A stretch of 64,000 bases of DNA, taken from contig NC_083344.1 in assembly GCF_019175385.1 (NCBI RefSeq), positions 24,678,231 through 24,742,230 of the forward strand, written 5' to 3'. Under the pieces are notes generated by a model. That model saw only the letters and a list, made by a program, of their open reading frames with translations. It searched no databases and was not told where the DNA came from. Positions 49,226-58,082 of this stretch are shown here, one piece after another. The stretch comes from Lycium barbarum (lineage: Eukaryota > Streptophyta > Magnoliopsida > Solanales > Solanaceae). Positions within the stretch are counted from its first letter, which is position 1; each line of letters opens with the position of its first letter. A program made the translations under genes and the position numbers.

Positions 49226-50656
49226 ATGCCTCCGAGGAAGGCAACAGCCGCCCAGAAGGGCAAGGCGAGGATTGAAGCAGGAGAGAATAGCCAGGCCCCG
49301 AGGGTTACCAGGGCCAGTGTACAGCCTGCACTCGAGGATGTGCCCCCGTCGTCTGGGTCTGTTACACCCCCCTCGCGAGAGGATATCAGAGCAGCAGGAG
49401 CTGCTAATCGGGAGACGGCTCCACCGCAAGCTCCTGAGGTTCCAGCGCCCGAGCCTCCAGCTCCACAGGCAGGGGCGGAGGGTGGGGCCATGCGAGATGC
49501 GGTTCAGCTATTGACCACATTAATGGCGGAGCAGGTTCGCAGGCATGGATTTGGGGGCGGTCGTACGGACAGGTATGAGAGCTCCAGGGCTCGCGAGTTT
49601 CTGACATGTGGTCCTCCAGAATTCTCCGGGACCAAGTCTGAGGAAGACCCCCAGGAGTTCATTAGAAAGATGGAGAGCACACTGCGATTGATTAAGGCTT
49701 CGCCGACTGAGTCTGTGGAGTTGGCTTCGTATCGACTGTATGAGGTGGCAGCAAATTGGTATGAGTCTTGGCAGCTCTCCAGGGGTGCCGACGCGCCCGC
49801 AGCGGTATGGGCCGAATTTACTAAGGCCTTTCTTGACCATTTTCTACCACCAGAGCTACGAAGAGCTAGGGTTGATCGGTTCTTGAACTTGAGACAGAAT
49901 GGTAGAAGTGTTTGCGAGTACAGCCTAGAGTTCGACTCACTGGCTAGGTATGCACCCACCATAGTAGCTGAGATGGCCGACAGGGTGCACAGGTATGTGA
50001 TGGGACTGGACTCTTATCTGATTGATGGTTGTTTGGCTGTGGCTGCTCAGCCAGGGATGCATGTAGCCCGGGTACAGGCACACGCCCAGGGCATGGAGGA
50101 CCGACGTAGGGAACGTCGGCCTGATAGGGGTTACGACAGGGGCCAGCCTAAGAGAGCCAGATCGGCTGGGTATTCAGAGGGATTTCAGAGCGAGCCTTCC
50201 CAGCGGCAGAGAAATAGGTATTCGTCCCAGCCAGCCTACAGTACGCCCCCACAGTTCGCAGGACAGAGCTCCAGAGGTCCCGGTCAGTCGAGGCCACCCA
50301 TAACCCCGTGTTCTTACTGTGGGAGGCCCCACCCGGGGGAGTGTTACCGCGCTACGGGCGCTTGTTATTTTTGTGGGAGCCCAGACCATCGAGTCAGAGA
50401 GTGCCCACTTAAGGGCAGTTCGGGTTCAGCCCGGCCTGCTGGGTCCGTTGCAGGCTCATCTTCTCCTTCAGCAGCCATGCGCCCTGCGGGGCGAGGAGCA
50501 CCAGCACCAGCACCAGCGCCAGCGGGTCGTGGCAGAGGACGAGGTGCAGCTTCTGGTTACAGCGGTCCTTCGAACCGCGTGTTTGCTTTAACCGGCCGGC
50601 AGGATCCAGGAGCGTCTTCGAGTGCACGCCCAGGTACGCCAGCCAATCCTTTTTGA
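49226..50656 (+). CDS. gag: Gag polyprotein, B copy 1 (intact)
   Basis: This is the structural protein of the retrotransposon particle, which packages the element RNA. The 476-codon frame starts at MPPRKATAAQKGKA, the N-terminus also seen in D. Order: basic N-terminus; Pro/Ala-rich linker; capsid-type domain at about residues 110-260 (FLTCGPPEFSGTKSEEDPQE, ELASYRLYEVAANWYESW, RRARVDRFLNLRQNGRS); Arg/Gln-rich linker with RRRERRPDRGYDRG; CSYCGRPHPGEC; CCHC knuckle CYFCGSPDHRVREC at about residues 383-396; Ala/Pro/Gly-Arg tail. It ends at RVFALTGRQDPG plus 14 residues, exactly where protease begins in A and D, so pol was lost just past gag. It is the only intact retroelement gene in the window, and the second copy has the same protein. 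Confidence 0.95.
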   Translation: MPPRKATAAQKGKARIEAGENSQAPRVTRASVQPALEDVPPSSGSVTPPSREDIRAAGAANRETAPPQAPEVPAPEPPAPQAGAEGGAMRDAVQLLTTLMAEQVRRHGFGGGRTDRYESSRAREFLTCGPPEFSGTKSEEDPQEFIRKMESTLRLIKASPTESVELASYRLYEVAANWYESWQLSRGADAPAAVWAEFTKAFLDHFLPPELRRARVDRFLNLRQNGRSVCEYSLEFDSLARYAPTIVAEMADRVHRYVMGLDSYLIDGCLAVAAQPGMHVARVQAHAQGMEDRRRERRPDRGYDRGQPKRARSAGYSEGFQSEPSQRQRNRYSSQPAYSTPPQFAGQSSRGPGQSRPPITPCSYCGRPHPGECYRATGACYFCGSPDHRVRECPLKGSSGSARPAGSVAGSSSPSAAMRPAGRGAPAPAPAPAGRGRGRGAASGYSGPSNRVFALTGRQDPGASSSARPGTPANPF

Positions 50657-50887
50657 GAAATGTATGTATGGATAATTTTGTATTTTGTTGAATCACGTGA
50701 TCTCATACTTCTGGGTATTAGAAATAGTAAGATAAATGTTAATTTGGTAGATACCGAGATTCAGAAAGGCAATATGGTAATGGTATGACTTAGCCGGGGG
50801 TGGGACCCGCTACCAAAATTTTTCCGAAAATCTGCGAAGACCCCGATTTACTCTAAAATTTCGTGACAAAGGTCGTGAGGGGCAATC

Positions 50888-51005
50888 GGCGATATTATAT
50901 TAGCCCTAACGCGTCAAAATGCATGAAAGTTTCGGAGTTAAGCGTGCTCAAGCCAGAGCAATTCTGGGATGGGTGACCCCCTGGGAAGTAATGCAAAGTT
51001 TTGCA
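50888..51005 (+). repeat. 5S rRNA-derived module in B, copy 1
   Basis: About 118 bp align end to end with plant 5S rRNA, from GGCGAT to TTTTGCA. The internal promoter regions are best kept: GAGTTAAGCGTGCT (box A region) at 50935-50948, and GGATGGGTGACC plus CCCTGGGAAGT (box C region) at 50967-50990. Between and before them it is diverged, including the intermediate-element area, where CAAGCCAGAGC replaces TTGGGCGAGAG. It is not a functional 5S gene. It could be a captured pol III promoter. Comparable 5S capture is known in Cassandra elements, but there it lies in the LTR. Confidence 0.85.
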
Positions 51006-51359
51006 CAAGTGCAGGTATGACTGATATAAATGAAAATTTGGGGTAATTTAAAGGAAAAGAGAATGTATGGAGTAATTAGCGCCTTTACAGACACCACATA
51101 GTCCGACGCGGATTAAATGGGCAAAAAGCAAAGGGTGCGATACCACTCGGAAAATTTAGCGAATCTGGGTAACAGTCAGCAACGACCCGAATGTTATCAG
51201 GGGATAGAAAACGCCCAATTACATCATAAGTTAGTCTGGTATGGCGATGGTTGTAAAAGGAAAGAGTGTATGGATAGTAGGGAAGAAGAGAGATAAAAAG
51301 GGCAAATAAGAAGAATCTTTGAAAAAGTCAATAAGCGACACCCAAGACGATTTGTATGA

Positions 51360-51604
51360 TTGATTCTGAATACGTTCCTGTCTGACATATCTCTGTACAA
51401 TTAACTCCGATTACGACTCTGTCTGACACACCTCTGTATGTCTGACTCTGGATATAAATCTGTCTGGTGTGCCTCTGTACGCCTAATTTTGATCACGCAT
51501 CTGTCTGATACATCTTCGCATGTCTGATTCTAAGTACGACTCTGTATGATACATTTCTGTAAGTCTGATTCTGATTTCAAATCCGTCCGATATGCTTCTA
51601 CGCG
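51360..51604 (+). repeat. 41-bp minisatellite, six units, B copy 1
   Basis: Six diverged units (five of 41, one of 40 bp) follow the pattern TCTGATTCTGA, then TACGACTCTG, then TCTGATACATCTCTGTATG. Their CTGT/TCTG-rich composition resembles 48190-48480 of the LTR. Confidence 0.85.
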
Positions 51605-51922
51605 TCCGGTTCCAGTCCTGAACCTGTTGGTAAGAAGTGTCTGGTATGAAGTGGGATTATATTGATGTGGTAGAAATCTCCGGAGGGTAACAAGAAATGA
51701 TACGGACTATGACGTCTGGAAAGCGTTTGTCAGTTACAAGAATATAGCTTATGGTTCGGCGATTGCGTGGGGTGCAAGAAGATATATTATGAAGGCATCT
51801 GAATCAATGATGAAAAATTTTCACCCCATAATGATGGTAAAGAAGCCATGTCGGAAAGTCGGTGAAGGACAACCACAAAGAGGACCCTCCCGAAGTAGTA
51901 TGACACCCCATAAAGTCAATTT

Positions 51923-51959
51923 AACATTCGAGGACGAATGTTTCTAAAGGGGGGGAGGA
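51923..51959 (+). promoter_or_regulatory. Inverted repeat and polypurine tract, B copy 1
   Basis: AACATTCGAGGACGAATGTT (51923-51942) is a perfect 8-bp inverted repeat with loop AGGA. AAAGGGGGGGAGGA (51946-51959) is the plus-strand primer, directly against the LTR start at 51960. Confidence 0.9.
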
Positions 51960-54900
51960 TGTTACATCCGACATTTTTGTTTATTCGAAAAATTCAAGGT
52001 GAATTGACTTGTGATGAATAAGGCCACAATTGGACCTTACTTTGTATGCATGTTTAGGTTATGAATTCAATGGGGTGGAATTACGAAAGGTGGCCAAGGG
52101 CAAAATTGGAATTTTGGAAACTTTTCCCATGGATTACAATATGTAGCCACCAATTTGGACTCAAAAATAATAAAACAAGGCCCAATAATGGAAGGCCCAA
52201 CCGGCCATAGAGTGCTACAAATGGCCCAAATCCATTATTTCATCATGTGACATTATATACTAATGTATATCCTTAGAAACTTCAAGAAAGAGAAAGAACA
52301 AGCAAGAGGAAAAAAGAAGAGAGGGCATTTCGGGTGAGAAAGAAAGAAAGAAAGAAAAGAAAGAAAAATTGTTGGAGCCTAATCTTGGGTTCAAAAATCT
52401 TATTCTTGTGGGAATACTACTAAGTGCAAAGTCCTCTACAACTTGGTACAATTATTTTGGCAAGAGGACAAGTTTGGTGGCAAGTGAAGAACTTGAGGAA
52501 AAGGTGAGAAACAATTCATTTTCTTATGTTATGGAGTTTGATTTGTGTTGTAGTATGTATAAATGAGAAGAACTTGTAAAAATATGGAAGTTTGCAAGTA
52601 GGTGTGTTTGCATTTGTTTGGCCGTATGCATATATATAGATTGCATGTCTATGGTGACTTGAAACTATGTTGAAATCTAGTTGTAGTGTGGTAGGAATTG
52701 TATTAGAAATGAAAGTTGAATGAATTAAGGAAAATTGAGAATTTTAAGGTGTGGCCGTGTGGTGTGTGTTGGTGTTGGAAGGTGAATTGAATCTTGTTAG
52801 CATGTTAATTGTGTTGTTATGGAAGATTGGTTATTAAGTTGTTGAAGGAAATTATTTAACTTTGTGATGATTTGTGTATAAGTGAAAATGAAAGTGTTAA
52901 GAGGCAAATTATGCTTACGACAATGAACTTGGAATATAAAAATGTGTTGATGAGCTTGCATGTTGAAAGTTAGGAAGGGATTGGAAAAGTAGTGACTTGA
53001 TGGAAAGTTGAATGTTTGTGAATTTTATGAATATCTTGTGAATATTATGTGTACATGGTATGGATTCCTCCGATGTGTGTGTCGTAATGATTTTGATGGA
53101 TAATGGATAGGAAAATAATAAGTTTTGGTTGGAAATGCAAGTTTAAAACGAAAAATAACTCGTTGTGTCGAAAGATGGCTAATAATGCCATAGTGTATGA
53201 ATTAGTGTTTATTGATGTTTGCTGTTGTTTGGATGTTTTCTCTGGGCTGTTGTGTTGAGGAATTGAGCCGAGCTAAGTCTCGGGGATGTCGTATATACAG
53301 AGGAAATGCTGCCGAAATTTCGGTAGGCAATTATGTGTAAAGATAGAGTATTGAAAGAATGAAACTAACCAAATGGTAAACTTGACCATTTCCAGATTTT
53401 GGACGAAATTTGGATTGACGCCGAGCGAGCATAAGGCGCCATCGAGGTATGTGAAGCACTTCTATACGCTCCTAGGCATGTTCTGGATGTGGTAGGCTCG
53501 GCCGCGAGCCCTAGGTCCGACTCCGTTCCCCGGAATTCGAGACGGAAAACCGCTCCAATTCCTTCAATTCAATTGAACCTATTTTCTTACAAATAGCCCT
53601 TAAAGTGAGATTTTGTACAAAACTTCCCCAAACGGAGTCGGAACACTTCCGAATGAGTATGGGTGACCTCATAAGGTCAATCATCAGTAATTTGCGTATG
53701 TAGCCTCGGGTTGGTCCGAGGTGGGCCCACAAGGCCCGATACTTCCGGTACGATTTTTAAAATACTTCTGTTTTGGTCCGATCTTCTCCAAAAACTTCTG
53801 AACTATTATTTTGTGAATATTATGGATATTTTTGTGTAATTTATACAATATTATTTCTGAACATCCGAGCATCCCATTCTGATAATCTGTCGTGCCTTCC
53901 TAACTAGGATATGAGCGCGTGCTATGCATACTATCTGGATATTCTGATTTTGGCTCGCCGTTTGGCACCCTTCAGTTTGATCGAGTCTATATGTTGAGTC
54001 TGTAGGTAGGTGGTTTCTCATTTATCGATTCGTGTCTGTCTCAATGCATTCCTTCACTGCGACCCGGGCCAGGTTCTGTTATCGTGCATATTTCTCTGCA
54101 TTGTTCACCGCGTCCCTCGGCGTACGGGCCGGGATCTGTATGTCTGTATGATCTGTGTATGGGGATGGCGGCCAGGATGGCATATGATCTGATATGATTC
54201 TGTCTGTCCACCGCGTCCCGTACTAAGAGGGCCGGGTTCTGTTACCGCGCCCCCAGACAGGGCCGGGATCCGTATGAATATATGCGTGTGCCATCTGTAT
54301 TTATAAAGCACACGCCTTTGTATGATTTTGTATGACTCTGTGCTACTCTGCATGCATAATTCTGTCCGTCATACTACTGTCTGTCTGTCCGTCTATGTTA
54401 CGACTATTTCTGTTTGTCCGTATGGCTTCTGCTTCTGTATGTCCGTATGGATTCAGATTCTGCTCGTCTGTCCGTATTATGATTTCGTCTGTCTGTCCGA
54501 ACTATAATTCTGTCCATTTGTGTGTAACACGATCCTGTATGTCTGTCTGGATCATAACTCTGTCCGTCAGTTTGACTTATGATTTTGCCCGTTATATTTC
54601 TGCGACTCTAGTTCGGACTATGTTTATATCTGTTACGTTTCTGCTTTACATACTCGGTACATTTTCCGTACTGACCCCCGTTCTTCGGGGGCTGCGCTAC
54701 ATGCCCGCAGGTACAGACGCACCAGGTGATACGCCGCCCGCGTAGGTTTCCGACTCTGCTACTTGAAGAGCTCCTTTGACTCGGAGCATATATCTTTGGT
54801 ATATATATCTTCTGTCTTTGTGTACTCCGTATGTCTGTATATTCTGGGTACGGCGGGGCCCTGTCCCGTCATATGATTCTGTATGTCTGTAGAGGCCTGT

Positions 54901-55145
54901 AGATAGATATGTGGGTTACGGGTTCCGTCTGTATGTTAGCCCTATCGGCTTATCTGTAAATGTCTGTGTGTTCAGGTATATGTATATATATATATGTATG
55001 TTACGCGCACGCCGTATTTGTATCGGCCTACTTCTGTACTTCTGTTTTGAAAAAAAAATCTGTATGGTTCGAGTTCGATCAGGTAGGTACGTATGGGTGC
55101 CCAGTTAGGGTACCAGTCGCGGCCCACGGGGTTTGGGTCGTGACA
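51960..55145 (+). repeat. Middle LTR of array B (mosaic)
   Basis: It serves as 3' LTR of copy 1 and 5' LTR of copy 2. Its left part matches the third LTR (A6, longer GAAA run, T at 52681, C at 52905). Its right part matches the first LTR (AAATGG at 53371, 12-base TA run near 54983). It has one private change, G at 53694. Confidence 0.93.
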
Positions 55146-55348
55146 AAAGTGGTATCAGAGCGGTTAGTCCTCGGTATGTCTACAGGCCGTGTCTAGTAGA
55201 GTCTTGTTTATCGATGTGTTGTGCACCACATCTATAAACAGGAAGCTACAGGGCATTTAGGATGTTACCCTTCTTTGGATTCTTAGATCGTGCGATAGAA
55301 CTGTATTAGTAGGATGATCCTCTCCTAACGATCTGCTATGTTTCAGCG
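55146..55348 (+). promoter_or_regulatory. Leader of B copy 2: primer site and palindromic-loop hairpin
   Basis: Primer site TGGTATCAGAGC is at 55150-55161 and hairpin GATGTG-TTGTGCAC-CACATC at 55213-55232. I saw no difference from copy 1. Confidence 0.85.
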
Positions 55349-56779
55349 ATGCCTCCGAGGAAGGCAACAGCCGCCCAGAAGGGCAAGGCGAGGATTGAAG
55401 CAGGAGAGAATAGCCAGGCCCCGAGGGTTACCAGGGCCAGTGTACAGCCTGCACTCGAGGATGTGCCCCCGTCGTCTGGGTCTGTTACACCCCCCTCGCG
55501 AGAGGATATCAGAGCAGCAGGAGCTGCTAATCGGGAGACGGCTCCACCGCAAGCTCCTGAGGTTCCAGCGCCCGAGCCTCCAGCTCCACAGGCAGGGGCG
55601 GAGGGTGGGGCCATGCGAGATGCGGTTCAGCTATTGACCACATTAATGGCGGAGCAGGTTCGCAGGCATGGATTTGGGGGCGGTCGTACGGACAGGTATG
55701 AGAGCTCCAGGGCTCGCGAGTTTCTGACATGTGGTCCTCCAGAATTCTCCGGGACCAAGTCTGAGGAAGACCCCCAGGAGTTCATTAGAAAGATGGAGAG
55801 CACACTGCGATTGATTAAGGCTTCGCCGACTGAGTCTGTGGAGTTGGCTTCGTATCGACTGTATGAGGTGGCAGCAAATTGGTATGAGTCTTGGCAGCTC
55901 TCCAGGGGTGCCGACGCGCCCGCAGCGGTATGGGCCGAATTTACTAAGGCCTTTCTTGACCATTTTCTACCACCAGAGCTACGAAGAGCTAGGGTTGATC
56001 GGTTCTTGAACTTGAGACAGAATGGTAGAAGTGTTTGCGAGTACAGCCTAGAGTTCGACTCACTGGCTAGGTATGCACCCACCATAGTAGCTGAGATGGC
56101 CGACAGGGTGCACAGGTATGTGATGGGACTGGACTCTTATCTGATTGATGGTTGTTTGGCTGTGGCTGCTCAGCCAGGGATGCATGTAGCCCGGGTACAG
56201 GCACACGCCCAGGGCATGGAGGACCGACGTAGGGAACGTCGGCCTGATAGGGGTTACGACAGGGGCCAGCCTAAGAGAGCCAGATCGGCTGGGTATTCAG
56301 AGGGATTTCAGAGCGAGCCTTCCCAGCGGCAGAGAAATAGGTATTCGTCCCAGCCAGCCTACAGTACGCCCCCACAGTTCGCAGGACAGAGCTCCAGAGG
56401 TCCCGGTCAGTCGAGGCCACCCATAACCCCGTGTTCTTACTGTGGGAGGCCCCACCCGGGGGAGTGTTACCGCGCTACGGGCGCTTGTTATTTTTGTGGG
56501 AGCCCAGACCATCGAGTCAGAGAGTGCCCACTTAAGGGCAGTTCGGGTTCAGCCCGGCCTGCTGGGTCCGTTGCAGGCTCATCTTCTCCTTCAGCAGCCA
56601 TGCGCCCTGCGGGGCGAGGAGCACCAGCACCAGCACCAGCGCCAGCGGGTCGTGGCAGAGGACGAGGTGCAGCTTCTGGTTACAGCGGTCCTTCGAACCG
56701 CGTGTTTGCTTTAACCGGCCGGCAGGATCCAGGAGCGTCTTCGAGTGCACGCCCAGGTACGCCAGCCAATCCTTTTTGA
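55349..56779 (+). CDS. gag: Gag polyprotein, B copy 2 (intact)
   Basis: It has the same 476-residue product as copy 1: capsid-type domain, CCHC knuckle CYFCGSPDHRVREC, and a C-terminus that stops at the protease boundary. The two copies encode the same protein. The duplication is therefore very young, and no decay has yet occurred in either, unlike all other gag genes here, which carry stops or frameshifts. Confidence 0.95.
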   Translation: MPPRKATAAQKGKARIEAGENSQAPRVTRASVQPALEDVPPSSGSVTPPSREDIRAAGAANRETAPPQAPEVPAPEPPAPQAGAEGGAMRDAVQLLTTLMAEQVRRHGFGGGRTDRYESSRAREFLTCGPPEFSGTKSEEDPQEFIRKMESTLRLIKASPTESVELASYRLYEVAANWYESWQLSRGADAPAAVWAEFTKAFLDHFLPPELRRARVDRFLNLRQNGRSVCEYSLEFDSLARYAPTIVAEMADRVHRYVMGLDSYLIDGCLAVAAQPGMHVARVQAHAQGMEDRRRERRPDRGYDRGQPKRARSAGYSEGFQSEPSQRQRNRYSSQPAYSTPPQFAGQSSRGPGQSRPPITPCSYCGRPHPGECYRATGACYFCGSPDHRVRECPLKGSSGSARPAGSVAGSSSPSAAMRPAGRGAPAPAPAPAGRGRGRGAASGYSGPSNRVFALTGRQDPGASSSARPGTPANPF

Positions 56780-57010
56780 GAAATGTATGTATGGATAATT
56801 TTGTATTTTGTTGAATCACGTGATCTCATACTTCTGGGTATTAGAAATAGTAAGATAAATGTTAATTTGGTAGATACCGAGATTCAGAAAGGCAATATGG
56901 TAATGGTATGACTTAGCCGGGGGTGGGACCCGCTACCAAAATTTTTCCGAAAATCTGCGAAGACCCCGATTTACTCTAAAATTTCGTGACAAAGGTCGTG
57001 AGGGGCAATC

Positions 57011-57128
57011 GGCGATATTATATTAGCCCTAACGCGTCAAAATGCATGAAAGTTTCGGAGTTAAGCGTGCTCAAGCCAGAGCAATTCTGGGATGGGTGAC
57101 CCCCTGGGAAGTAATGCAAAGTTTTGCA
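57011..57128 (+). repeat. 5S rRNA-derived module in B, copy 2
   Basis: Same as the module at 50888, offset 6123. Box A and box C regions are equally preserved. Confidence 0.85.
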
Positions 57129-57482
57129 CAAGTGCAGGTATGACTGATATAAATGAAAATTTGGGGTAATTTAAAGGAAAAGAGAATGTATGGAGTAATT
57201 AGCGCCTTTACAGACACCACATAGTCCGACGCGGATTAAATGGGCAAAAAGCAAAGGGTGCGATACCACTCGGAAAATTTAGCGAATCTGGGTAACAGTC
57301 AGCAACGACCCGAATGTTATCAGGGGATAGAAAACGCCCAATTACATCATAAGTTAGTCTGGTATGGCGATGGTTGTAAAAGGAAAGAGTGTATGGATAG
57401 TAGGGAAGAAGAGAGATAAAAAGGGCAAATAAGAAGAATCTTTGAAAAAGTCAATAAGCGACACCCAAGACGATTTGTATGA

Positions 57483-57727
57483 TTGATTCTGAATACGTTC
57501 CTGTCTGACATATCTCTGTACAATTAACTCCGATTACGACTCTGTCTGACACACCTCTGTATGTCTGACTCTGGATATAAATCTGTCTGGTGTGCCTCTG
57601 TACGCCTAATTTTGATCACGCATCTGTCTGATACATCTTCGCATGTCTGATTCTAAGTACGACTCTGTATGATACATTTCTGTAAGTCTGATTCTGATTT
57701 CAAATCCGTCCGATATGCTTCTACGCG
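57483..57727 (+). repeat. 41-bp minisatellite, six units, B copy 2
   Basis: Same units as at 51360-51604. Confidence 0.85.
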
Positions 57728-58082
57728 TCCGGTTCCAGTCCTGAACCTGTTGGTAAGAAGTGTCTGGTATGAAGTGGGATTATATTGATGTGGTAGAAAT
57801 CTCCGGAGGGTAACAAGAAATGATACGGACTATGACGTCTGGAAAGCGTTTGTCAGTTACAAGAATATAGCTTATGGTTCGGCGATTGCGTGGGGTGCAA
57901 GAAGATATATTATGAAGGCATCTGAATCAATGATGAAAAATTTTCACCCCATAATGATGGTAAAGAAGCCATGTCGGAAAGTCGGTGAAGGACAACCACA
58001 AAGAGGACCCTCCCGAAGTAGTATGACACCCCATAAAGTCAATTTAACATTCGAGGACGAATGTTTCTAAAGGGGGGGAGGA

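Larger units (their letters stand above)
50657..51959 (+). other. Noncoding tail of B interior, copy 1
   Basis: This 1.3-kb stretch stands where pol would be. It contains a 5S rRNA-derived block (50888-51005), unassigned sequence (51006-51359), a 41-bp minisatellite (51360-51604), unassigned sequence (51605-51922), and the inverted repeat with polypurine tract. I find no RT, integrase or protease motif in any frame. Confidence 0.85.
56780..58082 (+). other. Noncoding tail of B interior, copy 2
   Basis: It repeats 50657-51959 at an offset of 6123 with no difference I could see by eye. It includes the 5S-derived block, the minisatellite, the inverted repeat (58046-58065) and the polypurine tract (58069-58082). 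Confidence 0.85.

Noticed and set aside
49504..49962. Antisense ORFs over B gag (152 and 106 codons, both copies)
   Set aside because: GC-rich shadows of the gag frame; the sense protein has clear capsid and CCHC motifs.
50888..51005. A functional 5S rRNA gene
   Set aside because: The body is too diverged, especially the 5' third and the region between boxes, and no terminator run follows it. It is kept as a 5S-derived module.
51139..51155. A second 5S-like start (GGGTGCGATACCA)
   Set aside because: Only about a dozen bases resemble the 5' end of 5S, and nothing downstream aligns.
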